NCBI RefSeq assembly: GCF_020857975.1
Contig: NZ_JACWUO010000006.1
Location: 62,001-126,000, forward strand
Source: Stenotrophomonas rhizophila
GTDB lineage: Bacteria; Pseudomonadota; Gammaproteobacteria; Xanthomonadales; Xanthomonadaceae
Direction: 5' to 3'
DNA: 64,000 bases
Below, piece after piece: positions 6,833 through 15,440 of the stretch. Position numbers and translations under genes: made by a program. Position 1 is the stretch's first letter; the number at the start of each line of letters is the position of its first letter. The notes below the pieces were generated by a model. The model made no database searches, was not told the origin of the DNA, and worked only from the letters and a program-made list of their open reading frames with translations.

Positions 6833-6861
6833 CGATAGTGCGAAAAAACGCACTAGTCAAC
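6833..6861 (-). promoter_or_regulatory. Early lytic promoter with operator palindrome in its spacer
   Basis: On the minus strand the -35 TTGACT (6861-6856) and the -10 TATCGT (6838-6833) are separated by exactly 17 bases. That spacer is filled by the palindrome AGTGCG-TTTTTT-CGCACT, whose last base is also the first base of the -10. It drives the cox-like, ogr-like and primase genes, and a repressor on the palindrome would block polymerase. Confidence 0.75.
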
Positions 6862-6869
6862 ATGGAAGG

Positions 6870-6885
6870 TACGAAAAATGTCACT
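6870..6885 (+). promoter_or_regulatory. Possible second repressor operator at the CI start codon
   Basis: GTACGAAAAATGTCAC resembles one strand of the main operator (GTGCGAAAAAACGCAC), with the same spacing and a central A-run. It overlaps the CI-like start codon at 6878, so binding could limit repressor synthesis. Confidence 0.35.
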
Positions 6886-7345
6886 TATTGAGGATGCGAA
6901 GCACGGTGTGGGCGCACGATTGCGCGTCGAGCGGGAGCGCCTGGGCATGAGCCAGGACGAAATGGGCACCCGCGCCGGCAAGAATAAGAACACCCAGATG
7001 CGTTACGAGACGGGGGTGAACGCGCCTACGACCGCCTACCTGCACGATCTTGCCGACCTGGGCGTGGACATCGGCTACGTGCTGACGGGGTTTCCCACCG
7101 AACTGCTCGATGAGGATGCGGAGATTCTGGCCCGGTTCCGCGCCGCGACGCCGGAACTGCGCTTTGCCGTTCGGCTGATGTTGACGGCGCCGCAGGAAGC
7201 CGCTGCGCGGCAGGCCAGGGCGAACACCCCGGCGCTGGTGGGCGGCAACAATTCCGGCCAGGTCAATGCGGGTACGGTCACACAGGGTGATGTCAGCTTC
7301 CAGATCGGTTCGCGCAGCAAGGGCGGCGGCAAACGGTCGAGCTGA
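6878..7345 (+). CDS. CI-like XRE-family phage repressor
   Basis: This is a 155-residue protein with an N-terminal helix-turn-helix (GARLRVERERLGMSQDEMGT and AGKNKNTQMRYETGVNAP), then a helical linker. Its C-terminus has a glycine/asparagine-rich stretch, GGNNSGQVNAGTVTQGDVSF, that probably oligomerises. There is no LexA-type peptidase domain, so induction by RecA cleavage is unlikely, as in P2. A GGAAGG ribosome-binding site lies 7 bases before the ATG. It is divergent from the Cox-like gene across an 84-bp control region and should maintain lysogeny by binding the palindrome at 6838-6855. Confidence 0.88.
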   Translation: MSLIEDAKHGVGARLRVERERLGMSQDEMGTRAGKNKNTQMRYETGVNAPTTAYLHDLADLGVDIGYVLTGFPTELLDEDAEILARFRAATPELRFAVRLMLTAPQEAAARQARANTPALVGGNNSGQVNAGTVTQGDVSFQIGSRSKGGGKRSS

Positions 7346-7474
7346 ACATCGGTCAGCTGGTGGTAGCTGTCGGGCATCCTATCGGCCGGCATGGCACACC
7401 ATGTAGAGTCAGGCACGACAAAAGCCGCAGTCGTTGCCAATCGTTCAAGTTGAAGGGTAAAGGAAGATCACAAC

Positions 7475-8866
7475 GTGAAGACTCTCTTCGAAGGCTACTA
7501 CGATCCGAATGAGGCGGAGATTCGCGCCTTGTGGGCTGACGCATTGATCGTCTTAGATACCAACGTGCTGTTGAATTTGTATCGTGTGTCCAACAAGGCA
7601 CGTCGAGAAGTCATGGCGATTCTGGATTCACAAAAGGACCGTCTCTGGATTCCCTATCAGGTCGCCGCCGAGTTCCAGCGAAATAGACTTAAGGCGCTTC
7701 GAGAAGAGTACGACAAGGCCAAGGCCCTCGCTGCAAATGTCAACAAAGCGCATGCGGCGTTTCGGCAGAGCATCCAGAGCGTTCAGTTCAATGAGCGCGG
7801 GGGCGGCGAAGAGGTTGATGCTGTGATGAAGAAGATCGCCGATAACGTCTCCGAGCTGTCGCAGTTGGCGGGAAAACTGGCGGATGGCTACCTATCGCCC
7901 AATGAGGCAGACGGCATCAACGACTTTCTAACTGAGCTCTTTAATGGGCGGATCGGGGCGCGGCCGCGCGACCAAGATGAGCTAGAAGCGCTCTACCAAG
8001 AGGCAGAGGCAAGATACGCCGTGGGCATGGGGCCAGGTCACCTAGATCGGGCCAAGGCTGGTGACAAGTATATGATCGACGGGCTTATCTATGACCGCCA
8101 GTACGGCGACTATGTTCTCTGGACGCAGCTACTGGCGCACGTTGATAAGGTGAAGCCTGATGGAATCCTGTTGATCACGTCCGACGTCAAGGAGGACTGG
8201 TGGCTGGACACAAAGTCTGTATCGGGTCTCAGGCCTCAGCCAGAACTAGTGATGGATGTGCGCCGGCGCGGATGTGACGGGCGGTTCTGGATGTACACAC
8301 TTAGCGATTTTGTGAAGAAGTCGAAGAAGTACCTCGATTCGTCCGTGTCCGAAGACACAATTTCGGACGTGGAGCAGGCAGATCAGATCGCCGCCGACAG
8401 TTACGTGGTAGATCTTCAACTCAAGCATTCGATGAGGGACGCCAGTGGGGGACTCACCGGGGCGGTCGTAGGCATAGGGATGATTGGAGATGCGCTAGGT
8501 GCAGTGCGATTCCGTGTGGCACGGCAGGGTTTTATTGTGGCTTCGGTACCGCTTGGTGACGGGAAGAGAATGCAGAAATATGCTCTGGTCAACGTCTCCA
8601 CCTGGCCGAAAGAGAACCCGTCCCTGGAAGGGCTTGACAACTACATTGCCGTTGCCGAGAGCGCGGTCGTAGAGGCGGATGCAGTGGTTCTTTACGGCTC
8701 GGATGTCTCGGTAGAGTTCTGGAGTCGCAGTAGATGGGCCACCGCAGTCGCGTTCAGAATTTCTGCGGAGGTGCCCTACCCAGTGCTAATCCAAGGGGCC
8801 AGCTTTACAGATGATGGTGCGGTACTGACGACCATTCTCGATGAGCGAAATGGTGCTCTTATATAG
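7475..8866 (+). CDS. PIN-like domain nuclease, prophage cargo
   Basis: This is a 463-residue protein with GTG start and AGGAAG ribosome-binding site. Residues 1 to about 280 form a PIN-like nuclease of the PIN_8/DUF4935 type: LIVLDTNVLLNLYR (Asp28), PYQVAAEFQRNR (Glu66), YGDYVLWTQLL, then LLITSDVKEDWW with further acidic residues. A coiled segment separates the first two motifs from the later ones. Residues 290-463 form a second domain that I do not recognise. PIN proteins cleave RNA at an acidic metal site. The gene sits alone between repressor and gene D, its G+C looks lower than its neighbours, and its end overlaps convergent D by 8 bases. A role in phage exclusion is inference. Confidence 0.8.
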   Translation: MKTLFEGYYDPNEAEIRALWADALIVLDTNVLLNLYRVSNKARREVMAILDSQKDRLWIPYQVAAEFQRNRLKALREEYDKAKALAANVNKAHAAFRQSIQSVQFNERGGGEEVDAVMKKIADNVSELSQLAGKLADGYLSPNEADGINDFLTELFNGRIGARPRDQDELEALYQEAEARYAVGMGPGHLDRAKAGDKYMIDGLIYDRQYGDYVLWTQLLAHVDKVKPDGILLITSDVKEDWWLDTKSVSGLRPQPELVMDVRRRGCDGRFWMYTLSDFVKKSKKYLDSSVSEDTISDVEQADQIAADSYVVDLQLKHSMRDASGGLTGAVVGIGMIGDALGAVRFRVARQGFIVASVPLGDGKRMQKYALVNVSTWPKENPSLEGLDNYIAVAESAVVEADAVVLYGSDVSVEFWSRSRWATAVAFRISAEVPYPVLIQGASFTDDGAVLTTILDERNGALI

Positions 8867-9863
8867 CGGGCGCGGTGGTAGCGCGCTCAAGCTCTAGGCC
8901 CGTGCAAAAGCCTGCGCCGCCGTCGATGGTGTGCGTCGCCTTGATCACCAGCCAGGCCGTACCGTCGATTTCCGGCTTGAACCCCGCGACATTCACCGTT
9001 TGACCGGGATAAAGATCGGCACGGCCTAACGCCAACTTGAGCGATAGCGTGGCGGTGCCCCGCGCCAGGCGCCGCAGCTCCGCACCAGCATGCTGCCGCG
9101 CCTCGCGCTCGCTGGCGTAGGTGGCCTGCAGCTTCTTTTCGTTCTCGGCACTGCCGACAAGCACGGACTTGCGCCGCGCTGCGCCGCGATCTCCCCAGTA
9201 CGCGCGAATCCCCGTGACGGCGTCGCGGTCTGCGACGGCGTAACGGTGCGAATCGCCCGATGCGCGGGTGAGTCGCTGCACAGGCAGCTGCAGCCCACTG
9301 GAGGTGGTCGTGCTGGCGATGGGGCTGAAGATGAGCGTTCCGGCTTTGATCGTTGCCACGGCATCGAAGCGCCTGCCCAGCCGAGTGATGAGGTTCACAT
9401 CGCTCTCGTTCGCCTGATCCAGATGGGGTAGGGCGATGGTGTCCAGCGTTGGCCCCACCGCCAACTTCAACGAGTGATCGCCGGCTAGCGTGCGCAGCAC
9501 CGTACCCAGCGTGGTGTCGTGCCAGCTGCGTTCGCGCCGGGTGCGGATCGAATGGGTCAGGTCCGCGCTGCGAGCGCGGATGGTGACGATATCGGGCGGG
9601 CCGCTGTGCTCGGCCTCATCGACGACGAACATACCCTTGTTAACGATGCCGGTGTCGGCCCAGCCGAACGCGAGCGCCAGGGTCACACCGCGACGCGGAA
9701 GCGCCAGGCGCCCATCATGGTCGTGCAGCCGAAGGTCGACCTGGTCGGCTTCATCCCCACGGCTCTCGGTCAAGGTCAGATCCAGCAGGCGCGGGGCGAT
9801 GCGGTCGGTGATGTCGACACCGTCCAGGGTCGCCCGCCACTGGGGAATCGGGTAGGCGTTCAT
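8859..9863 (-). CDS. D: Tail protein D (late control protein)
   Basis: This 334-residue protein begins MNAYPIPQWRATLDGVDITD. It matches the gpD family throughout: TESRGDEADQVDLRLHDHDG, then LTLALAFGWADTG-like strands and FVVDEAEHSGPPDIVTIRAR, and ends with KPEIDGTAWLVIKATHTID. GpD forms the central hub of the baseplate at the tail tip, like T4 gp27. It overlaps gene U by 4 bases and ends the tail operon. Length is normal for the family. Confidence 0.93.
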   Translation of the reverse strand: MNAYPIPQWRATLDGVDITDRIAPRLLDLTLTESRGDEADQVDLRLHDHDGRLALPRRGVTLALAFGWADTGIVNKGMFVVDEAEHSGPPDIVTIRARSADLTHSIRTRRERSWHDTTLGTVLRTLAGDHSLKLAVGPTLDTIALPHLDQANESDVNLITRLGRRFDAVATIKAGTLIFSPIASTTTSSGLQLPVQRLTRASGDSHRYAVADRDAVTGIRAYWGDRGAARRKSVLVGSAENEKKLQATYASEREARQHAGAELRRLARGTATLSLKLALGRADLYPGQTVNVAGFKPEIDGTAWLVIKATHTIDGGAGFCTGLELERATTAPAI

Positions 9864-10252
9864 GCGCCCTCGGCGTCGTCGTCGGTCCGCGCAAGTTGCA
9901 GCTGGAACTCAATCCGGCGCGGCGTCCCATCGGAGAAGAATTCAGACCGGCCCTCGTTGATCGACAGGATGACGTACGCGCCGTAGACCATGCCATTGCC
10001 TTCGACCAGCGCCAGTGGCCGGCCCTCGGCGGCCAGCTCGCGCAGTGCATCCAGGGTGAGCAGATCGTCGGTTAGCTCGGCGTGGATGACACCCGACAGG
10101 TCGATGGTCTCCTCGCCAGGGCCGACGTACTGCCGCGCCGCCCGCGCGCCGACCCGCTCGCTGGTCGGGTGGCGCCAGGACATCTGGCGTTGCAGCTGCT
10201 GGTAGGCAGCGGTGGAGAGGGAAAAAACAAACGTTCCCAGGGACATCATCAT
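9860..10252 (-). CDS. U: Tail protein U
   Basis: This 130-residue protein begins MMMSLGTFVFSLSTAAYQQL and contains the gpU hallmark WRHPTSERVGARAARQYVGP followed by ETIDLSGVIH. It also has LREL...RPLALVEGNGMVYG and ends with a long strand, RRIEFQLQLART. GpU caps or completes the tail tube/tape region during P2 tail assembly. It lies 10 bases after the tape measure gene and overlaps D. Confidence 0.92.
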   Translation of the reverse strand: MMMSLGTFVFSLSTAAYQQLQRQMSWRHPTSERVGARAARQYVGPGEETIDLSGVIHAELTDDLLTLDALRELAAEGRPLALVEGNGMVYGAYVILSINEGRSEFFSDGTPRRIEFQLQLARTDDDAEGA

Positions 10253-10262
10253 GTGGCGGGTC

Positions 10263-13130
10263 TCAATCGGTCAGGCGGCTGTTGCGGCGCGAAGCATTCT
10301 CGCGGTCGCGGCGGTCCAGCTCGGCGCGCACCGCCAATGCAATGGCCTGCGGGTCGGCGCCGGCGGCGGCGTGGATGTTGATCTCATAGGTGTTGCCACC
10401 TGCAGCCGCGCCGCCGGCGCCGACTGTCGACGGCGCCATGACCGGACTGCTGCTGACCGGCACCACAGGCGCTGCGGCGGCCGCTATAGCTATACCGGCA
10501 CCAACGCGCCTCATGCGGTCGCCGAGGCCCGCCACGGACTGCAGGGCGCGATCCTGGCCCCTGTTCAAACCGCCGGCCAGGCCTTGCATTGTGTAGTCGC
10601 CCAGTTGGGCGAACACGCGTGATGGACTATGGATACCCAGCATGCCCTTGAACGAGTCGATGGCACCGCCGGCAACACCGGCGATGCTGTCGCGCACGGC
10701 GCCAGCCATCGAGCTGATGCCGCTAACCAGGCCGCGCACCATGTCCACGCCGGCCTGCATCATCCGCGCCGGCCAGCCGCCGAGCAGCGTGCTGATGCCG
10801 TTCCAGGTCTGGATGAAGCCTTCGCGCAGCTTGTCCCCGTTGCCGGTGAAGATGCCCACGATGATTGCCCACGCGCCCTGCAGGAACGTCCAGGCGCCGG
10901 TCATTGTGGCCTTGATCGCCGGCAGCAGGAACATGAAGGCATCCACCAACCAACCGATGGCCTTGACCGCCGCGCGCAGGTTCATGGTCAGCACCGTGCC
11001 CAGGATCTGGCCGAATCCGCGGCCGGCGCTGGTGGCCCCGGCCAGCTGCTCGGTAGTCGCCTCGAACGGGGCGAACAGCTGCTTGACCCAGGCCCATGCC
11101 TTACCCATCGCAGCGGCCACCTGATCCCATACCGGACCCAGTGGCGCGAGCGCAGCGCTCAGTTCGTCAAGGATCGGCCCGACCACATCGCCGATGCCCT
11201 GCCACATGCCGATCATGAAGGCCTTGATGGGGCCCCAATACTTCCAGACCAGTACGGCGACCAGTGCCACCGCCGCGCCGATGGCAAGCACCGGCGCGCT
11301 GATCCCGCCCAGCAGCGGCAACAGCATGCGGCCGACGTTGAGTAGCATCGGGAAGGCACGTCCCGCCAGCGACAGCACGCGGGTGACCAGGCCACTGAAG
11401 CCGCCGGCATTACTGAGCAGAGCGATGGCGCCGTGGATCTGAGAGAAGGCCATCGACACCACACCGGCTGCCACCAGCAGGCCGCCCAGCACGGTGACCA
11501 GGGTTGTGCCCACAATCGCGGCTTTGGCGAGCGACTTCACCAACTCCGGGTTCTCGCGCACCCAGTCGATCACCCGCTTCACGACCACGGCGGTGCGCTC
11601 GGCCAAGACCTTGAAGTCCGGAAGCAGGGTCTCGCCGATGGCCTGCGCGGTCACCCCGGCCGCGTTCTTCAGCAGCTGCAGCGCGTTCTCGGACGTAGCC
11701 ACGCGCGAGGCGTACTCGGCGTTCATCGAGCCGCTGTACTTGGTGGCGTCGGTGACCTTGTCGAAGTTGGTCTTGAGCAGGTCCAGGTTGGTCAGCAGGG
11801 GCGCGATCGCGCCCACCGACTCGCGCCCGAATAGGGTGGTCATGGTGGCCGCCTGCTGGTGCTTGGGCAGCTTCTTCAGCTTCTCCAGGACTGACAAGAT
11901 CGCGCCGCCCGCATCCTTCTGCATGGCCTTTGCCATCTGCGTGGCATTGATTCCCAGCGTGCTGAACGCCTCCACCTGGCGCTTCGTCGCCGCCTCGCCT
12001 GAGCCGAGCGTCAGCAGCATGTTCTTGATGCCCGTGGCGGACACTTCCGACTCGATGCCCATGCCGGCCACGGTCGCGCCCAGCGCGGCCAGCGGCCCAC
12101 TGCCAAGGCCGGCGACTTCGCCCAGGGCGCCGATGCGGTTAACCACCTCGCTGATCTTCTGCACGCTGGCTGGGCCGGTGTTGCCGAGGTAGTTGATCTT
12201 GTCGGCGAGGACTACCACGTCGTCCTGGCCCATCCGGAACGCGGTCCGCCACGTCGCCATGGTCTGGCCGGCGTCCTCGGCGGTGGAGTCGAACGCCACG
12301 CCCATCTTGGCCGCGTCCTGCGCAAAGCGCACCAGCTCACCCTTGGCGATGCCGGCCTGGCCGGCGGCGGCCACGATCTTGGCAATGTCGGTGGATGCCA
12401 TCGGCAGAGCCAGCGACAGGTTTTGCACATCCCGGGCCATCTGGGCGAACTGTTGGGGAGTATCGAAGTCCACCACCTTCTTCACGTCAGCCATCGCCGA
12501 CTCGAAGCTCATGGCCTCTCGCAGCGGCAACGCCTGGGCCATCAGCGCACGCTGCCCGCCGAAGGCCATACCCATGCCCGTGGCGGCCATCCCGATGCCC
12601 GCGCTCTGCAGCTTCCCTGCGCGCTCCTTGGCCTTGGATGCCAGGGCTAGGTGCCGCTCCTGCTTGCGGATGCTCTCGGTGGTGCGCGCGATGTCGGCGC
12701 GCAACCTGCGCTCCCCGGCGGAGAGGTCGCGGGTGCTGATTCCCGCCCGCTTCAGGCCATCACGCAGGCGCTGCAACTCGGCGGCCTGCTGTCCCTGCTT
12801 GGCCTTCATCAGCCCGGCGACGCGCGTGGCGTCCTTGAACTCCTTCGTCAGCGCCCGCGACGGCCCGGCGGCCGACTTCATGCGGGCGGCAAGTTCACTG
12901 ACGCGGGCTTGCTGCTCGGCGTAGGCCACGGCGGACTGCCGCGATACAGCGGCCTGCTGCCGGAAGGCACCTAGGTCGCGCTGGGTGGCGTTGAACTTGC
13001 GTAGGGCATCGCGCGATTGCAGCAACTGATCGGCTACGCCTTTGCTACTGCGCTGGATCTTGCGGAACGGCGCAGTCACCTTGTCCATTGCGGACAAGAT
13101 GACCTGCATCCGGAGGCTGTCGGCGGCCAT
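10263..13130 (-). CDS. T: Tape measure protein T
   Basis: This is a 955-residue protein. The N-terminal third is coiled-coil (DALRKFNATQRDLGAFRQQA and similar). A TP901-type core follows with ETLPLREAMSFESAMADVKK-like sequence and GTFRMGQDDVVVLADKINYL-like sequence. Two to three long hydrophobic segments lie around residues 510-640 (TTLVTVLGGLLVAAGVVSMA; VLAIGAAVALVAVLVW). The C-terminus is Gly/Ala-rich. It sets tail length and probably reaches into the inner membrane during injection. It follows the E/E' frameshift pair, as in P2. Confidence 0.93.
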   Translation of the reverse strand: MAADSLRMQVILSAMDKVTAPFRKIQRSSKGVADQLLQSRDALRKFNATQRDLGAFRQQAAVSRQSAVAYAEQQARVSELAARMKSAAGPSRALTKEFKDATRVAGLMKAKQGQQAAELQRLRDGLKRAGISTRDLSAGERRLRADIARTTESIRKQERHLALASKAKERAGKLQSAGIGMAATGMGMAFGGQRALMAQALPLREAMSFESAMADVKKVVDFDTPQQFAQMARDVQNLSLALPMASTDIAKIVAAAGQAGIAKGELVRFAQDAAKMGVAFDSTAEDAGQTMATWRTAFRMGQDDVVVLADKINYLGNTGPASVQKISEVVNRIGALGEVAGLGSGPLAALGATVAGMGIESEVSATGIKNMLLTLGSGEAATKRQVEAFSTLGINATQMAKAMQKDAGGAILSVLEKLKKLPKHQQAATMTTLFGRESVGAIAPLLTNLDLLKTNFDKVTDATKYSGSMNAEYASRVATSENALQLLKNAAGVTAQAIGETLLPDFKVLAERTAVVVKRVIDWVRENPELVKSLAKAAIVGTTLVTVLGGLLVAAGVVSMAFSQIHGAIALLSNAGGFSGLVTRVLSLAGRAFPMLLNVGRMLLPLLGGISAPVLAIGAAVALVAVLVWKYWGPIKAFMIGMWQGIGDVVGPILDELSAALAPLGPVWDQVAAAMGKAWAWVKQLFAPFEATTEQLAGATSAGRGFGQILGTVLTMNLRAAVKAIGWLVDAFMFLLPAIKATMTGAWTFLQGAWAIIVGIFTGNGDKLREGFIQTWNGISTLLGGWPARMMQAGVDMVRGLVSGISSMAGAVRDSIAGVAGGAIDSFKGMLGIHSPSRVFAQLGDYTMQGLAGGLNRGQDRALQSVAGLGDRMRRVGAGIAIAAAAAPVVPVSSSPVMAPSTVGAGGAAAGGNTYEINIHAAAGADPQAIALAVRAELDRRDRENASRRNSRLTD

Positions 13131-13197
13131 CAGCGCAGCCCCTCGGTGTGGGCCGCCGGAAGGTCACGGCGGGTCGAAGGGGCAGCGCTGGAATGGG

Positions 13198-13314
13198 TCA
13201 TGGGTGGTTTCCGCTACGTTCGACGGCTCGCTCCCGCCATTCCATCAGTTCGGTCACCGTCCAGCGTTCCATCTCGCTGGGCGGGAAGTGGAAGATGACG
13301 GCCACATCGGCCAT
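13198..13314 (-). CDS. E': Tail assembly chaperone extension E'
   Basis: This short frame encodes MADVAVIFHFPPSEMERWTV and TELMEWRERAVERSGNHP (38 residues if begun at the ATG at 13314). That is the GpE+E' family sequence in which a Trp-rich ELxEWRERA segment is hallmark. It is in the -1 frame relative to gene E with no stop between the slippery site and this point, so it is most likely made as the tail of an E-E' fusion of about 157 residues rather than alone. It ends about 65 bases before the tape measure start. Confidence 0.85.
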   Translation of the reverse strand: MADVAVIFHFPPSEMERWTVTELMEWRERAVERSGNHP

Positions 13315-13322
13315 CGCATCCT

Positions 13323-13670
13323 CTACGCGTTCAGGGATTCCCGATCCGCCTTCTTCATGAAAAAACCGGCAATCTCGGTGCCCAGGGACACCAAGTCGGC
13401 CGGGTCCAGCTTGTCGACATCAGCGGTGGTCAGCGTCGGGAAGGTGATGCGCGGGGCCAGGGTGCGGATCGCGGTCACGTCCATCTGCAGCAGGTCCAGC
13501 AGCTTCACGCCGCGCAACGAGCCGGCGTCCGGCTTGCGGACCTGCAGCCTGTCGATGACCTGGTCGCCGCGCGTGATCGGGGAATCCAGATCGATAGTGG
13601 TGTAGTCGGGTGCACTGACCTGGCCGGTGGAGGTGTCCAGCACGGCGGTGTCGGGGGTCTTGCGGCTCAT
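13323..13670 (-). CDS. E: Tail assembly chaperone E
   Basis: This 115-residue protein (MSRKTPDTAVLDTSTGQVSA) contains the gpE pattern DSPITRGDQVIDRLQVRKPD, then LRGVKLLDLLQMDVTAIRTL and DPADLVSLGTEIAGFF. E and its frameshifted form E-E' act as chaperones for the tape measure protein during tail assembly and are not part of the virion. The frame ends a few codons after a T TTT TTC slippery site, the known P2 arrangement. Confidence 0.92.
   Translation of the reverse strand: MSRKTPDTAVLDTSTGQVSAPDYTTIDLDSPITRGDQVIDRLQVRKPDAGSLRGVKLLDLLQMDVTAIRTLAPRITFPTLTTADVDKLDPADLVSLGTEIAGFFMKKADRESLNA
13359..13365 (-). other. -1 ribosomal frameshift site (T TTT TTC) in E
   Basis: In the E frame the codons read GGT TTT TTC, an X XXY YYZ heptamer. 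Shifting back one base continues as HEEGGSGIPERVEDAM straight into the E' sequence with no stop. The predicted fusion has 104 residues of E plus 53 more. Confidence 0.85.
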
Positions 13671-13692
13671 GGTGTCTCCGGAGGGGAAGCAA

Positions 13693-13711
13693 GGCCCGGC
13701 GATGCCGGGCC
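13693..13711 (-). terminator. Hairpin between FII and E
   Basis: GGCCCGGC-GAT-GCCGGGCC forms a perfect 8-bp stem with a 3-base loop between the stop of FII and the start of E. It has no T-run, so it may lower downstream transcription or stabilise the tail-protein mRNA end instead of fully terminating. Confidence 0.5.
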
Positions 13712-13723
13712 GTGGTGGGCGGG

Positions 13724-14233
13724 TCAGATGCCGATTGCGCGGCGCTGTTCCTTCAGCAGATCCACACCGTTGACGATGAAGATCATGGCAACCATGTCGA
13801 TCTCGATCTCGGTGCGGCCGTTGATGGACAGCTTGTAGTAGCTGGCCGTGGTTTTCACGCTGAACTCCGTGTCGTCGCCGACCTTACCGGTGCCGGCGTC
13901 GATCTCGCTGTGGCGACCGCGCATCACGATCTCCACCGCGTCCACTTCGCCGGTGTCGTCGCGCTGGTAGGCGCCGGCGAAGCGCAGCTGCACGGCGTTG
14001 TGGCGGTTGGCGCCGTACTGACGCAATACTTCGCGGGCGAGACCGCCGCACTTCCATTCGGCCTCGATCTTCTCCTGGCCCATGTCGATGTCGACGGGGC
14101 CGGCCATGCCGCCGCCACGGTATTCCTCCATCTTGCGGGTCAGCGTGGGCAGCTTGAATTCGATGACCAGTCCACGATAGCTCCCGCCGTCGTTGAACAG
14201 GTTGAGGTTCTTCAGCTTGCTGGGCATTGCCAT
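13724..14233 (-). CDS. FII: Major tail tube protein FII
   Basis: This 169-residue protein begins MAMPSKLKNLNLFNDGGSYR. It carries the FII family features EFKLPTLTRKMEEYRGGGMA, GPVDIDMGQEKIEAEWKCGG and the late YYKLSINGRTEIEIDMVAMI. Rings of this protein stack to form the inner tail tube. It follows the sheath gene by 25 bases, as in P2. Confidence 0.95.
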   Translation of the reverse strand: MAMPSKLKNLNLFNDGGSYRGLVIEFKLPTLTRKMEEYRGGGMAGPVDIDMGQEKIEAEWKCGGLAREVLRQYGANRHNAVQLRFAGAYQRDDTGEVDAVEIVMRGRHSEIDAGTGKVGDDTEFSVKTTASYYKLSINGRTEIEIDMVAMIFIVNGVDLLKEQRRAIGI

Positions 14234-14258
14234 GTTGTGGGTTCCTCAGTAATGCCGG

Positions 14259-15425
14259 TCAGCCGTTGATGCGGCTAGGGAAATCGGCGAAGTAGCGGTC
14301 AGTGATGCGCTGGTTCAGCTGCAGGTTTTCCAGCGGCGGCACAGGCGTGAAGTCGTATTCGATGACCAACTTTCCGCCCGACAGCGAGGTGGGCAGGTTC
14401 GCGGCTTCGTCGTACCAGGCGTTGGCGTCGATGATGTAGCCGTTGTTCTTCAGCTCGCGGAACTTGGCGTTGATGCTTTCCAAGATGTCCTTGACCTGGC
14501 TCGGATGCAGCGGCTTGTCCATGTAGGTCAGCATCGCGTCGGCGATGGTGTCGGCCAGGATCTGCGCCGTCCGGGTTGCGGTCTCAAACGCGAACAGTGG
14601 GTCGCTGCTCAGGGTGCGGTTGCCCCAGAATCGATAGCCGTTCACGTTGACCAGGGTGGTCACATCCTTGGAATTGAGCAGGCCGGCATCGGTGTTGGGG
14701 TCTTGCAGATCCCAGTGCACGTCGCGGCTGATCCCGGTCACGCCCGAGACGGGCACGTTGGAGATCGACTTGTGCCAGCCCTGTTCCTGGTCGATGCGCG
14801 CGCGCAGGCCGGCGGCTCGGGCCGTGGCGTAGGCCATTGCCGGCGCGTTGGTGGTGGAGTCCCAGGCGACGAAGTCCGGCCAGATCATCATCAGCTCACG
14901 CTCGCTGAACTGATCGCGGTAGACGATCACATCGGACACCTTGCCGGCGGCCGAGGCGCTGACGTAGGCCATCGCACGCAACGTCTTTGCGATGGGCGCC
15001 AGCGCGGTGACCACCTCCTGCGTGTCCATGCCCGGAACAGCCAAGATGCGCGGCTTGACGCCCAGCTGCGCCTCGGCGACCAGCAGCGCATGCATGCCGG
15101 TGTAGGCTCCCGTGTCCTTGCCGCCGATGATGTTCGTGATGGTGTCCGGTTCGGCGGCGCCCTCGGCGACGCGCACCACCACGGTGACGGGGTTGGATTG
15201 GTCGGCGATGCCGCGCAGGCTGGCCGCCAGCGTGCCCTTGGTGCCGGCCTTGGCGACGGCGCCGCGTACATCGGTCAGCAGTACGGCCTTGTTGAGCGGG
15301 AACACCGACTTGTCGGCGTCCTCGGCGGTGCAGACGATGCCCAGGATGGCGGTGGCCACCGTTCGGATGGAGCGGGTGCCGCCGGTGACTTCAATGACGC
15401 GCACGCCGTGGTGATATTGGTCCAT
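14259..15425 (-). CDS. FI: Tail sheath protein FI
   Basis: This 388-residue protein begins MDQYHHGVRVIEVTGGTRSI and continues with TVATAILGIVCTAEDADKSV, typical of contractile-tail sheath proteins of the P2/Mu type. The C-terminal part (YIDANAWYDEAANLPTSLSG and the VIEYDFTPVPPLENLQLNQ strand) is the conserved interlocking domain. The sheath contracts to drive the tube through the envelope. Length is close to P2 FI (396). Confidence 0.95.
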   Translation of the reverse strand: MDQYHHGVRVIEVTGGTRSIRTVATAILGIVCTAEDADKSVFPLNKAVLLTDVRGAVAKAGTKGTLAASLRGIADQSNPVTVVVRVAEGAAEPDTITNIIGGKDTGAYTGMHALLVAEAQLGVKPRILAVPGMDTQEVVTALAPIAKTLRAMAYVSASAAGKVSDVIVYRDQFSERELMMIWPDFVAWDSTTNAPAMAYATARAAGLRARIDQEQGWHKSISNVPVSGVTGISRDVHWDLQDPNTDAGLLNSKDVTTLVNVNGYRFWGNRTLSSDPLFAFETATRTAQILADTIADAMLTYMDKPLHPSQVKDILESINAKFRELKNNGYIIDANAWYDEAANLPTSLSGGKLVIEYDFTPVPPLENLQLNQRITDRYFADFPSRING

Positions 15426-15440
15426 TGCTGGTTCCTTGGG

